This document shows positions 26,252-34,961 of a stretch of DNA of 64,000 nucleotides, piece by piece (position 1 is the stretch's first letter; each line of letters opens with the position of its first letter). Made by a program: the position numbers and the translations under genes. This stretch comes from Bog-473 sp963779735 (GTDB lineage: Bacteria; Actinomycetota; Acidimicrobiia; Acidimicrobiales; RAAP-2): the NCBI GenBank assembly GCA_963779735.1, contig CAVZZJ010000002.1:434001-498000 (forward strand), read 5' to 3'. The notes below the pieces were generated by a model. The model worked only from the letters and a program-made list of their open reading frames with translations, searched no databases and was not told where the DNA came from.

Positions 26252-27127
26252 ATGGACCTCACGCTCTCGCGCCGAGGCGACTATGTGATCCGGGCTGCGC
26301 TCTGCCTGGCCCGGGCATTCGGCGAACCCGGGTACCGCAAGATCCGCGAGCTCGTCGCTGACACCGACATCCCGGCCACGTTCGCGGCACAGATCCTGGC
26401 CGACCTGGTCCGGGCGGGTTTGGCCACCTCCAAAGCGGGAAAGCAGGGCGGCTATCGGCTCACGCGGGAGCCGCGCGACATCAGCGTCCTCGAGATCATC
26501 GAGGCGGCCGAAGGCCCGCTGCGTCCCGAACACTGCGCCTTGGGTGCCGGTCCGTGCAGATGGGAGCGCGTCTGCCCGCTGCACGAGACCTGGTCGATGG
26601 CGACCACGGGGCTCCGGATCGCGTTGGGCGACACCAGCCTGGCCGAGGTGGCCGCCCGCGACCTGGCCATAGCGCTCGGCGCCTACCCGATTCCCGAAGA
26701 CTCCCACCGGTCAAACCCGGTGGCTATCGACATCATCGACCGAGCACAGGTCGAGCTGGGCAGTGTCGACACGCACGCCACCCTTGCCCGAACCACCGCT
26801 CAGCTGGGCCGTCTGCTCGAGCCATCCGACGCCGAAGTCTCCCTCGCCCCCGACCCACCACGACTGCGCACGAGCTCACCAGAGCGCTACCTCGTCGCCT
26901 GGCGGCTGTCGGATCCAACCCGGGCGAGCCGCTTCGAAGGCGAGCTGACCGTCAACGATGTCGACGAGCAACGCTGCGAGCTCGAACTGGACGGCACCTG
27001 GCGCCTCGAGAGCGGCGCCATGGGCGACACGCCGGCAGAAACCCGACATCACGCACAACGCACCGTCCGGACCTTCTTGCGCAACCTCACCCGGACACTG
27101 GAGTCGGGCACGTCGACCGACCTCTGA
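26252..27127 (+). CDS. Rrf2-family regulator with three cysteines and a long C-terminal extension
   Basis: A 291-residue protein. Residues 1-150 are Rrf2-like: MDLTLSRRGDYVIRAALCLA, a winged helix with IPATFAAQILADLVRAGL, then EHCALGAGPCRWERVCPLH, with cysteines spaced C-x6-C-x5-C as in the cluster-binding IscR/NsrR branch. Rrf2 proteins are usually 140-160 residues. Here about 140 more follow, including SPERYLVAWRLSDPT and GTWRLESGAMGDTPAETRHH, whose strand-rich start and long last helix suggest a ligand-binding (perhaps SRPBCC-like) fold. It faces the Rieske operon and is its likely cluster-sensing regulator. Confidence 0.85.
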   Translation: MDLTLSRRGDYVIRAALCLARAFGEPGYRKIRELVADTDIPATFAAQILADLVRAGLATSKAGKQGGYRLTREPRDISVLEIIEAAEGPLRPEHCALGAGPCRWERVCPLHETWSMATTGLRIALGDTSLAEVAARDLAIALGAYPIPEDSHRSNPVAIDIIDRAQVELGSVDTHATLARTTAQLGRLLEPSDAEVSLAPDPPRLRTSSPERYLVAWRLSDPTRASRFEGELTVNDVDEQRCELELDGTWRLESGAMGDTPAETRHHAQRTVRTFLRNLTRTLESGTSTDL

Positions 27128-27194
27128 CCCCCGCCAGGCCCGGGAGCCGTCGACACCCGTCAGTGGTGGATGCCGAACTTCCATACATGACGCC

Positions 27195-27665
27195 CTACTG
27201 CATGATGTCGAGCAGCCAGACCATCTTCTGTATGACTTTGAGAGCTGCCGATAGTTCCTCGTCCGACATGTCACCGAAATGCTCCTGCCACAGGGCGAGC
27301 CAGTTCGCCTGGCGCTCGTCCAGGATCGCCCGGCCTTTGCCGGTCAGCGACACCATGCACACCCGGCGATCTCGCTCCGGGCGACGTCGCTCAATGATGT
27401 CGTTTGCCTCCAGCTGATCAAGCATCGCCGTAACGCTGGCGGGGTTGAGATCAGCACTCTTGGCCAGCTCCCCTGCGGTGACCTCGTCCACCTTCGAGAG
27501 CGCAGACAGAGCGCGCAGCTGGGACTGCGTGAGGTCGTGCGAACGGCTCTGCTCGCGACTTCGGAGCCGCCGCTCTGCCCCCAGCAGCTCGACAAAGGCC
27601 AACCGAACATCGTCGAGGACGCTCGAGTGAAGGGTTGAGGACGAAACCCGCTCCACGGTCGTCAC
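27195..27665 (-). CDS. MarR-family regulator
   Basis: A 156-residue winged-helix repressor: LTQSQLRALSALSKVDEVTAGELAKSADLNPASVTAMLDQLE is followed by the wing RRRPERDRRVCMVSLT. It starts at GTG 27665, whose bases overlap the stop of the DHA2 transporter gene (GTGA, 27665-27662). The pair is therefore translationally coupled, and the regulator most likely controls the pump. Confidence 0.88.
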   Translation of the reverse strand: MTTVERVSSSTLHSSVLDDVRLAFVELLGAERRLRSREQSRSHDLTQSQLRALSALSKVDEVTAGELAKSADLNPASVTAMLDQLEANDIIERRRPERDRRVCMVSLTGKGRAILDERQANWLALWQEHFGDMSDEELSAALKVIQKMVWLLDIMQ

Positions 27666-29155
27666 GTCACGATCTCCATCAGCTGCTCGGGAGCGGACAC
27701 TGCTTCGTAGCCTTCGAGTCGCGGTCGGCGCTCCAAACGCCACAACACCACTCCGGGAACGAAGGCCAGGAGGGAGATCACGATGACCCAGAGATACGTC
27801 TGATTGAAGGCGTGGGCCAGGGCGTCGGGCGTGGGGTGCCCGTTCGAGGTAGTTAGGACGTGCGCGAGGTTGGCCTGCAGCACGACCGCGACGATGGCCG
27901 TGCCCAGTGATCCTCCGACCCGCTGAATGATGTTGAGCTGCGGGCTGGCATCTCCGACTTGATCGTGGCGGAGGCTGGAGAACGCGGCCGTCATCGCCGG
28001 CATTGAGGCCAACACCACACCGACTCCTCGGATCACCATGATCATCGATATCAACCAGTACGAGGTGGACGGGCCGATGAAGAGGAACGGCGCGGTCGCC
28101 GCCACCAAGATGGTCAGACCAATCACCGAGGTCAGACCTGCGCCGAACCGGCGAATCGCCGCGGCCGAGCGGTTCATACCCATGGCTCCCCCGATGCCCT
28201 GAGGGATGAGAAGCAACCCTGTGCGAAGGGCATCCTCGCCTCGGACGTCCTGGAAGAAGAGGGGAAGGAGGAGCATGGCCCCGAAGGAAACCGCACCCAT
28301 GCAGAACATGACCACGGTGGCAGCGCTATAGACACGGACCGAATAGAGCCTGAGGTCGAGCAGGGGGTTCCTTATGCGCCGCGACCGTACGATGAATCCG
28401 GCCAGGCTCAGACAGCCGACCATGATCGGGAGGACGACCGAGGGCGAGGTGAAGCTCCCGGCCGAGGCGCTCTGGGAAAGCCCATAGGTGACACCCACCG
28501 TGCCTGCCGCGGCGAGAATCAACCCCAGCCAGTCCAGTACCCCGGCGGCATCGGGCTCGGGCTCGTCACGGGGCAACAGGCGCAACGCCACGATCCCCGT
28601 TGCGATGCCCACGGGCACGTTGACCAGGAAGATGGCATGCCAGCCGACGCTCTGCAGCAAGAAGCCACCGAGCGTCGGGCCGAGTATGGGCGCCAAGACC
28701 ATCGGGACCCCTATGGCGGCCATCACCTTCGGGAGGTTCTCATGACCCGTGGCCTTGACCAAGATGGTCATACCCGTGGGAGCGAGGAGGCCGCCCCCGA
28801 GTCCCTGCAGGACACGAAAGGCGATGAGCTCGCCTGTCGAACTGGCCAGGCCGCACAGCGCCGATCCGACGGTGAAGAGCAAGAGTGCGTACATGTACAC
28901 GCGAAAGGCGCCGAACTTCTTGACGGACCAGCCCGCCAGGGGTATCACGGCCGCGAGAGCCAGCAGATAGGCCGAGACGACCCACTGCACGCTGGCCAGT
29001 GAGGTGTGCAGGTCCCGCGAGAGGCTGTCCAAGGCGACGTTGACGATCGTCATGTCGAGGATGGAGAGGATCATCCCGAGCACGACGACGGTAGCGATCC
29101 TCTTCACGTAAGGATCCATGCGACCGGTGTAGACGGCTGTCGGGGAGCTGGCCAT
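27662..29155 (-). CDS. DHA2-family multidrug efflux transporter (MFS, 14 helices)
   Basis: A 497-residue membrane protein with about 14 hydrophobic segments. LDMTIVNVAL in the first helix and the RVLQGLGGG and VLAPILGPTLGG motifs mark the EmrB/QacA drug:H+ antiporter group. It would export hydrophobic compounds across the inner membrane. The MarR gene follows with a four-base overlap. The upstream region 29214-29258 carries an inverted repeat suited to a MarR site. Confidence 0.93.
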   Translation of the reverse strand: MASSPTAVYTGRMDPYVKRIATVVVLGMILSILDMTIVNVALDSLSRDLHTSLASVQWVVSAYLLALAAVIPLAGWSVKKFGAFRVYMYALLLFTVGSALCGLASSTGELIAFRVLQGLGGGLLAPTGMTILVKATGHENLPKVMAAIGVPMVLAPILGPTLGGFLLQSVGWHAIFLVNVPVGIATGIVALRLLPRDEPEPDAAGVLDWLGLILAAAGTVGVTYGLSQSASAGSFTSPSVVLPIMVGCLSLAGFIVRSRRIRNPLLDLRLYSVRVYSAATVVMFCMGAVSFGAMLLLPLFFQDVRGEDALRTGLLLIPQGIGGAMGMNRSAAAIRRFGAGLTSVIGLTILVAATAPFLFIGPSTSYWLISMIMVIRGVGVVLASMPAMTAAFSSLRHDQVGDASPQLNIIQRVGGSLGTAIVAVVLQANLAHVLTTSNGHPTPDALAHAFNQTYLWVIVISLLAFVPGVVLWRLERRPRLEGYEAVSAPEQLMEIVT

Positions 29156-29213
29156 GGGGAAGGCTCCTGCCTCGGGCGACCATCGTCGCGTCGACAGGTA
29201 CTTTGTCTCCTAA

Positions 29214-29258
29214 CTATTTGCCATAAAATTAGACGCCCAAACGTTGTCTGTCAAATAG
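29214..29258. promoter_or_regulatory. Inverted repeat upstream of the DHA2/MarR operon
   Basis: CTATTTG (29214-29220) and CAAATAG (29252-29258) are perfectly inverted 31 bases apart, and each is accompanied by a TTGTCT word (29203-29208 and 29244-29249). The stretch is AT-rich compared with its surroundings. It could be a split operator for the MarR protein or contain two promoters. Confidence 0.35.
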
Positions 29259-29414
29259 TCGCCATTCAGGAGGCAGTCGGGACCGACGCCTCTTGACGCA
29301 GCGTGCGCCATAGCTGATACGGGCCGTTGACCTGCACCGCTTCCAACATGGTGCTCGCCACCCAAATCGAACAGCTCGCGCAGGCGCGTCCGGTCGAGTA
29401 TCGACCGTCGCCCA

Positions 29415-30197
29415 TCACCGGGCCACGTACCCGCCGTCAACGGGCAGGAGGATGCCGGTGATGTTGGCCGCGAGGTCGGAGGCCAAGTACACGGCCGCCT
29501 CGGCGCAGTCCTCGGCCCTGATCGGCCGTCCCAGTGGATGTTGAGCACCGACGTGGGCGGCGATCTTCTCGATCTCGCCCTCTGGAACGACAACCCCGCG
29601 GGCGGGGAGGAAGTTGGTGAAGGGCATGCCGGCGGGGCAGATGGAGTTCACCCGGATCCCGAAGGGAGCGCATTCGATAGCCACGGCACGGGTCAGCTGG
29701 TGGACCGCTCCCTTCGTCGCCCCGTAGACGGTCCCTCCCCAGCCGACGAGACCGGCAACAGATCCCGTGTTGAGGATCACGCCGCCGGAGTCCCCCTGCT
29801 TCTTGAATTGGATCACGGCGTGCTTGCACCCGAGGAACACTCCCCCGAAGTTCACCGCGGTGAGCCGTTCCCAGTCCTTTAGCGTGTGCTCCTCGAAGAG
29901 CGTGGCGTGAGCCGGCGTCGGAATGCCGACGTTGTTGAACATGATGTCCAGCCGGCCGAAGCGCTCGACGGCTGCGGCAATCGTGGCCATCACATCGTCC
30001 TCCCGGGCGACGTCGCACCCTACGGCGACCGCCTCGCCGCCCACCGCCTCCAGCTGGCGCACCGTCTCCTTTGCCCACTCGAAGTTGATATCGGCACAGA
30101 CGACGCTCGCACCCTCGTGGGCGAACCGCAGGGCGGACGCTCGGCCCACCCCTGATCCGGCACCCGTGATGATCGCCGTCTTTCGGTCAAGAAGCAT
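29415..30197 (-). CDS. Short-chain dehydrogenase/reductase
   Basis: A 260-residue classical SDR with TGAGSGVGRASAL, NNVG, Ser in NTGSVAGL and YGATK; it ends VDGGYVAR. Cofactor preference is probably NAD, because an Asp ends the second strand (VCADINF). GAGG just before ATG 30197 sets the start; upstream in-frame codons belong to other sequence. No operon partner is evident. Confidence 0.9.
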   Translation of the reverse strand: MLLDRKTAIITGAGSGVGRASALRFAHEGASVVCADINFEWAKETVRQLEAVGGEAVAVGCDVAREDDVMATIAAAVERFGRLDIMFNNVGIPTPAHATLFEEHTLKDWERLTAVNFGGVFLGCKHAVIQFKKQGDSGGVILNTGSVAGLVGWGGTVYGATKGAVHQLTRAVAIECAPFGIRVNSICPAGMPFTNFLPARGVVVPEGEIEKIAAHVGAQHPLGRPIRAEDCAEAAVYLASDLAANITGILLPVDGGYVAR

Positions 30198-30244
30198 GGC
30201 CACCTCGCAAGTGCCTCGCTGAACTGTTCGTCGCACCGTGTCCA

Positions 30245-30470
30245 GTTCATACTCCTCCAGCCGACCAGCGCGCTCGCCGGACCGTGGTCCGCAGGAACGA
30301 GGGCCGCGGCGAGGGCACGTCGCCCAGCCCGGTGCCGGCCACGACGACCACGTCAACGGCCGGGACCAGGGGCGGGAAGGGCGCTTTCATGGAGATGCGG
30401 CCCCGGTCACCAGCCGGGAGAGCACGTCGCGCCCCAGCTCGTAGGGGGCCAACCTGATGGTCGCCGAAGG
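30245..30470 (-). pseudogene. Possible relic of an OppC/DppC-type ABC permease
   Basis: Read on the minus strand with frame changes, the region gives DHQVGP, then YELGRDVLSRLVTGA in the next frame, then RISMK back in the first frame, followed by FPPLVPAVDVVVVAGTGLGDV and PSFLRTTVRRAR. The GRDVLSRL-x2-GxRIS string and the later FPxLxxA-xGxGLxxV/RTTVR pieces match the order of motifs in oligopeptide permease C subunits. No open frame spans it, so it would be a decayed fragment. This is a hand reading and could be coincidence. Confidence 0.4.
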
Positions 30471-30539
30471 ACCCGGCCATGATGTCTTCCTCACTACGAC
30501 ACGCGACGAGACGCCGAGCACACCCAAAGGAGCACCTCA

Positions 30540-31019
30540 ATGACGGACCAAGCGATCTACACCTACGTCCCCCACCAACGGACGAGGTCCAAGCTGGAGG
30601 GGCATCCGGACAGGCCGGTCACCGTCGCAGGCCAACTTCCCACCGGAAACGCCGTTGCCCGCTTCAACGCGTGGTTCGCCGTGAAGGTGACCAACGGGGT
30701 CGGCACGATGTGGTGCGCCTATGCCTTCGCCGCGATCGCCCTCATCAGTCTTCCCCAGGCCATTAGCGCCCACAGCACGACCACGCTGGTGTCCTGGGTG
30801 TCCCAGACCTTCCTCCAGTTGGTCCTGCTCTCGGTGATCCTCGTTGGCCAGAACGAGTTGGCGGCCGCCGCTGACAAACGATCCGAGGCGACCTACAACG
30901 ATGCCGACGCGGTGCTCCACGAAGCGGTGAAGCTTCAAGACCATCTCCTGGCACAGGACAAAGTGCTCGAAGAGCTCATCGCCCGACAAGCCGGGCACGG
31001 TGCAGAGACCGTCGACTGA
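30540..31019 (+). CDS. Small two-helix membrane protein (DUF1003-like)
   Basis: A 159-residue protein. After a polar N terminus come two hydrophobic spans (GTMWCAYAFAAIALISL and TFLQLVLLSVILVGQ), then a charged helical tail with ADKRSEATYNDADAVLHEAV. The WFAVKVTNGVGTMW opening and QNELAAAADKR tail resemble DUF1003 membrane proteins. AAAGGA lies upstream of ATG 30540. Function unknown. Confidence 0.72.
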   Translation: MTDQAIYTYVPHQRTRSKLEGHPDRPVTVAGQLPTGNAVARFNAWFAVKVTNGVGTMWCAYAFAAIALISLPQAISAHSTTTLVSWVSQTFLQLVLLSVILVGQNELAAAADKRSEATYNDADAVLHEAVKLQDHLLAQDKVLEELIARQAGHGAETVD

Positions 31020-31114
31020 TCGAGAGTGTCCAAGCATCGACGGGGAAGGGTGCATTAGCGTTGCCACGGCCGTTGGATGCTTCCAGCGACATACGAGGAC
31101 AAGGGGAGGAAACT

Positions 31115-31504
31115 ATGGAAGAAAAAGGTGAGGGCTGGCTGTTCTTCGCAGCCATCGTGCTCGGGATTGCCGGCATCATGCGCATCTTCGACGCCATCTG
31201 GGCGTTCAGCTACCACGGGGTGCTGCCGGAGAATCTCGAAAATGCGATCTTCGGCCACAGCCTGAAGACATATGGCTGGGTCTACCTCGTCGTGGGCATC
31301 GTGCTCATCGTGTGCGCCGGGGGCGTCGTTGCACGCTCACAGATCAGTCGATGGATCGGTATCTTCGCCGGAGCGGTCATGGCCATCAGCGCCATCTGGT
31401 GGATGCCCTACTACCCGGTCTGGTCTCTCACCTACATCGTGGTCGGCATCCTCGTCATTTACGGCCTTGCCGTCTACGGCGAGCGCGAGGTCACCGCGTC
31501 GTAG
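31115..31504 (+). CDS. DUF7144-type four-helix membrane protein
   Basis: A 129-residue membrane protein with four hydrophobic spans, opening GWLFFAAIVLGIAGIMRIFDAIWA and closing YPVWSLTYIVVGILVIYGLAVYG, the pattern of the actinobacterial DUF7144 group. GGGGAGG (31101-31107) precedes ATG 31115. A strong hairpin follows at 31523-31560. Function unknown. Confidence 0.82.
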   Translation: MEEKGEGWLFFAAIVLGIAGIMRIFDAIWAFSYHGVLPENLENAIFGHSLKTYGWVYLVVGIVLIVCAGGVVARSQISRWIGIFAGAVMAISAIWWMPYYPVWSLTYIVVGILVIYGLAVYGEREVTAS

Positions 31505-31522
31505 GAATCCGTTCGTCACTGG

Positions 31523-31560
31523 CGCGCCGCGGCCCCTGCACGCCAGCGGGCCGCGGCGCG
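31523..31560 (+). terminator. Strong GC-rich hairpin after the DUF7144 gene
   Basis: CGCGCCGCGGCCC (31523-31535) pairs perfectly over 13 bases with GGGCCGCGGCGCG (31548-31560) around a 12-base loop, starting 19 bases after the stop codon. There is no U-tract, as is common for actinobacterial terminators. Confidence 0.65.
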
Positions 31561-31599
31561 TTCGGGAGTGCGAAACGCACCGGCCTATCGTTGGGGGCC

Positions 31600-32685
31600 A
31601 TGATTCCTCCAGAACGCCGGTCGACCGACGGCGGTCACGGCGCGGTTCGCCCCCCAGAGGTCGACTCGGGACTTGCATTGGATCCGACCCCTTCCCGCCC
31701 GCCCGGCCGGATCGCCGTGTCCCTGCGACGGGTTGACCGATTCCAGCAGGACCATCGGGTATTCGGGTTCCCCTACGCCGTTCTGGAGAAGTTCGGCAAC
31801 GATCAGGCGGGCAGCAAGGCTGCGCTCATCGCGTACTACGGCCTGTTCGCGCTCTTTCCGCTCTTGATGCTGTTCACGACCATCCTGGGCTACGTGGTGC
31901 AGGGCAACGAACAGCTGCGCAAGGACCTCCTCGACAGCGCACTGGGAAGCTTCCCGATCATCGGCCCGCAGTTACAGTCACAGGTTCACGGCCTGACCGG
32001 GAGTGCGTGGGCCGTTGTCGTCGGCAGCCTACTCCTGCTCTATGGCGCCGTGGGACTTGGGCTCGCGACGCAGAGCGCCATGAACACCGTGTGGAACATT
32101 CCCCACGTACGCTGGCCGACCGTCTTCATGCGGTATCTGCGAGGGGTGGGCATCCTCGTCCTTCTCGCCCTGTCGACGATCGGTGCGACGGTGCTCACGG
32201 GATTCGCCACCCTCGTGTCCCATGGTCGGGTGTCCACGGTGCTGCTGCTCGTCGGATCGCTCGCGGTGAACTTCGCGCTCATTCTCGCCGCCTTCATGAT
32301 GATGACGGCCGAGAGGCTCACCTGGCGCGACGTCGCTCTCGGCGTTGCTCTGGCCACCGTCTTCTGGCAGGCCCTGCAGCTGATCGGGAGTTGGTACATC
32401 GGCCGGGAACTCCAGCACCGTTCGGAGATATATGGCTTCTTCGGCATCGTCATCGTCTTGCTGACCTGGATCTACCTCGGTGCCCAGCTCTTCCTCCTCG
32501 CGGCGGAGATCAACGTCGTGCAGCGCTACCGACTCTGGCCCCGTTCTATGACCAAGCCACCGTTCACCGCGGCGGACAAAGAGGTCTTCGAGCGTCTCGC
32601 ACGAATGGAGATCCGGCGGACCGAGGTGCAGCTCGAGATCCGATTCTCGCCCGAGGCCGGCGCCGAACCGCTCCAGAGCCCCTGA
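31600..32685 (+). CDS. YihY/BrkB-family inner membrane protein
   Basis: A 361-residue membrane protein with six or so hydrophobic spans. SKAALIAYYGLFALFPLLMLFTT in the first span, LATQSAMNTVWNIP and the later WYIGRELQHRSEIYGFFGIVIVLLTWIYL are hallmarks of the YihY/BrkB family. The family's transport role is not established. ATG 31600 is preceded by a G-rich stretch; the first 60 residues are a polar cytoplasmic leader. Confidence 0.88.
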   Translation: MIPPERRSTDGGHGAVRPPEVDSGLALDPTPSRPPGRIAVSLRRVDRFQQDHRVFGFPYAVLEKFGNDQAGSKAALIAYYGLFALFPLLMLFTTILGYVVQGNEQLRKDLLDSALGSFPIIGPQLQSQVHGLTGSAWAVVVGSLLLLYGAVGLGLATQSAMNTVWNIPHVRWPTVFMRYLRGVGILVLLALSTIGATVLTGFATLVSHGRVSTVLLLVGSLAVNFALILAAFMMMTAERLTWRDVALGVALATVFWQALQLIGSWYIGRELQHRSEIYGFFGIVIVLLTWIYLGAQLFLLAAEINVVQRYRLWPRSMTKPPFTAADKEVFERLARMEIRRTEVQLEIRFSPEAGAEPLQSP

Positions 32686-32686
32686 G

Positions 32687-33664
32687 CTACGTCGCCGCCC
32701 AGTGGGATTCAGCGAATCGTCGGATCTCTCGAGCAATCTCCTCATCCTCGGGCGCCGCACCGAAGAAACCACCGTGGCCGGCCGCCTCGGTGACATGGAG
32801 CTCCGCCGGAACGCCTGCAGCGCGCAGTGCACGGTGCATCCGCACCGTGTCCGAAAGAAGCAGGTCACGGGTGCCGGTGGTGAGGATGGTCGGCGGGAAC
32901 CCCTTGGTGAAGTCCCCGAAGAGCGGTGAGACGTACGGGTCCGTGAGATCGTGTCCCGCGGCGTAGAGCAGAAAGGCGGACACACCACTCCCACGGAGCA
33001 AAGGATCGAGACCCAGATTTGTATGGAGCGAGTCCCCGGAGGCCGTCAGATCGACTCCGGGCGTGAGCAAGACGACGGCCGCAGGTAGCTCGAGCCCCGC
33101 GTCGCGCGCACGCAGCACGAGCGCAGCGGCGAGGTTGCCGCCAGCGGAGGCGCCACCGACGATGATCTCCTGCGGCCGATGGTCCTCGAGAAGCCGGCGG
33201 TAGGCGGCCAGGCAGTCGTCGAGGGCTGCGGGAAAGGGGTGGTCGGGTGGCATTCGGTAGTCGACCGCCCACACGCGGGCGCCGACGCGCGTCGCCGTGC
33301 TGATACCCATGGAGCGGCAGGTGCTCCCGGCACCGTGGATGAACGCGCCTCCGTGAATGTCCAGGTAGGCGCGCCGGTCGTCGCCCGCGAGCCCGTTCGG
33401 AGTGATCACGTAGACCACCAAACCGCCCAGGTCGAGTTCCTCCGTCGTCACCGGCGCGCTCGACACCCGGTCTCCGAGCATGGCGGCCACGGTGTGGTCG
33501 TAGTCGGCGATCATCTTTCGCCATGCCTCCAGGTCGTCGAGCGGAGGGTACACGACCTCCTCCATCGGCGGCATCGCCAGCACGGCTTGCGCCTCCGCAC
33601 TCACCGACGACGGGACGGGGATGTCTCGAGCCGGCACGTGCAGGGTTGGTCGAGGTTCGGTCAT
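32687..33664 (-). CDS. Alpha/beta hydrolase, hormone-sensitive-lipase type
   Basis: A 325-residue esterase-like protein. The oxyanion-hole motif DIHGGAF, the nucleophile elbow GGASAGGN and late Asp/His elements (GTRDLL, EAAGHGG) define family IV esterases. It starts at ATG 33664, overlapping the previous gene's stop by four bases (ATGA), so the two hydrolases are translationally coupled. It is the last gene of the minus-strand run that begins at 38011. Substrate unknown; probably short acyl or terpenoid esters. Confidence 0.88.
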   Translation of the reverse strand: MTEPRPTLHVPARDIPVPSSVSAEAQAVLAMPPMEEVVYPPLDDLEAWRKMIADYDHTVAAMLGDRVSSAPVTTEELDLGGLVVYVITPNGLAGDDRRAYLDIHGGAFIHGAGSTCRSMGISTATRVGARVWAVDYRMPPDHPFPAALDDCLAAYRRLLEDHRPQEIIVGGASAGGNLAAALVLRARDAGLELPAAVVLLTPGVDLTASGDSLHTNLGLDPLLRGSGVSAFLLYAAGHDLTDPYVSPLFGDFTKGFPPTILTTGTRDLLLSDTVRMHRALRAAGVPAELHVTEAAGHGGFFGAAPEDEEIAREIRRFAESHWAAT

Positions 33665-34569
33665 GCCGCACTGACCGCGAAGAGCGAACGCAGCCAGCCC
33701 CCGATCCGATCCCACGCCGGTGTGGCTGCGGGGAAGCCCCGGTTGATGAACCCGTGCGGTTGGCCCGGATAGCACACTTCGTCGACCTCTACGAGGTCCT
33801 CACGCAGTCGGGCGGCGTAGGCGCGGCCCTCGTCTCGCAGGAAATCGCACCCGCCGAGCACGAGGAGCGTCGGGGGCAGGCCTCTCAGCGTCGCCGCGCG
33901 CATCGGAATGGCGTATGGGTCGCCTTCGAGGTCGCGTCCTCCGCCATAGACGTCCCACACCCACTGGGCGTGGCCGAACTGCTCTCGTGACGGGTAGGTC
34001 GCCGAAGGACCGTCGGTGCAGGGATAGATCAGGACCTGACCGGCCACCGTCACGTCCCCGGCGTCTCGCAGGCGAAGCGCCACTGCGGTGGCCAGGTTGC
34101 CCCCTGCGCTCTCGCCGGCGACAGCCACCGACGCCGGCGACAGGTCGAATCTCGCCGCCTGGTCGAGTGCCCATCGGGTCACGGCCTCGCAGTCGTCGAG
34201 CCCTTCGGGGAACGGGTGCTCGGGGGCGAGCCTGTACCCGACGGAGACGACGACGGCGTCCGCGGCGTGGGCGAGCTCGCGGGCGACGTTGTCCATGATG
34301 CCGATGCTGCCGACGATGAATGCGCCGCCGTGAACGTAGACCACGAGTCCCGTCTGGGGGCCGTTGCCCCGGTAGATCCGGATCGGCACGCCGTCGACGA
34401 CCTCGTCGGCGATCTGATCGATCTCCCGCGTCGGGGGAAACCCGACATCGCCTCGGGCGAGCTCACGCATCTCGAGAGGAAAGCCCTCCGCCATCCAGTC
34501 CGGTTCGGGGTTGCTCTCCTGCCACTCCGCCACCCAGGGATCGAGCACCCCTTCGTCGGACTCTCCCAT
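33661..34569 (-). CDS. Alpha/beta hydrolase, hormone-sensitive-lipase type (second copy)
   Basis: A 302-residue esterase-like protein with YVHGGAF, the elbow AGESAGGN and a late GQPHGF histidine. It is a distant paralogue of the hydrolase it overlaps. A G-rich tract (GGGGGG) lies just before ATG 34569; an in-frame ATG at 34605 would run through the 12-base tandem repeats. Cytoplasmic. Confidence 0.87.
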   Translation of the reverse strand: MGESDEGVLDPWVAEWQESNPEPDWMAEGFPLEMRELARGDVGFPPTREIDQIADEVVDGVPIRIYRGNGPQTGLVVYVHGGAFIVGSIGIMDNVARELAHAADAVVVSVGYRLAPEHPFPEGLDDCEAVTRWALDQAARFDLSPASVAVAGESAGGNLATAVALRLRDAGDVTVAGQVLIYPCTDGPSATYPSREQFGHAQWVWDVYGGGRDLEGDPYAIPMRAATLRGLPPTLLVLGGCDFLRDEGRAYAARLREDLVEVDEVCYPGQPHGFINRGFPAATPAWDRIGGWLRSLFAVSAA

Positions 34570-34580
34570 ATCCCCCCTAT

Positions 34581-34637
34581 TCGGACGCCCCGTCGGACGC
34601 TCCATCGGACACCGTCACGCTATCTGTCACGCTGTGC
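34581..34637. repeat. Two short 12-base tandem repeat blocks
   Basis: TCGGACGCCCCG, TCGGACGCTCCA and TCGGACACCGTC are three 12-base units at 34581-34616. GTCACGCTATCT and GTCACGCTGTGC at 34614-34637 are two more units of another 12-base repeat. They lie in the gap upstream of the hydrolase start at 34569 (minus strand). Confidence 0.7.
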
Positions 34638-34646
34638 CACGTCGAG

Positions 34647-34961
34647 CTAGTCGGACGCCGGCAGAAGCTTCGGCTTGACCATTTCGAGGGGCGTGCCGTC
34701 GACGGCCACTGCCCCCCGGCCCTGATGGACACAGAGCACCTCGATGCTCCCGTCGGCCGTCCGGTAGCGCTTGCCCAGCAGTGTCTTGTCCAAGGCGATG
34801 TTGCCCGAAGGGGATGCCGGTGCTGGGTGGGCCCCTTCGTTCGGCACCATCGGCTGCCCCCCGCACGTCAGTGCACCTTGAGAGGGGGAACCCATGGTGA
34901 CGATCACCTCGGTACGGCACACGACGCTGCGCAGACGGGTGCCCGGCCTGACCTCCGCCAA
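34647..34961 (-). CDS. Small conserved protein with two paired cysteines
   Basis: A 104-residue protein beginning at TTG 34961, immediately after the CoA-transferase stop. GGAGG inside the end of that gene is well spaced from it. It reads RLRSVVCRTEVIVT, ALTCGGQPMVP, LLGKRYRTADGSIEVLCVHQGRGAVAVDG, an all-beta small fold. Similar proteins occur beside CoA-ligase or CoA-transferase genes in actinobacteria, but I know of no assigned function. Three cysteines (about positions 15, 33 and 77) may bind metal. Confidence 0.7.
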   Translation of the reverse strand: MAEVRPGTRLRSVVCRTEVIVTMGSPSQGALTCGGQPMVPNEGAHPAPASPSGNIALDKTLLGKRYRTADGSIEVLCVHQGRGAVAVDGTPLEMVKPKLLPASD

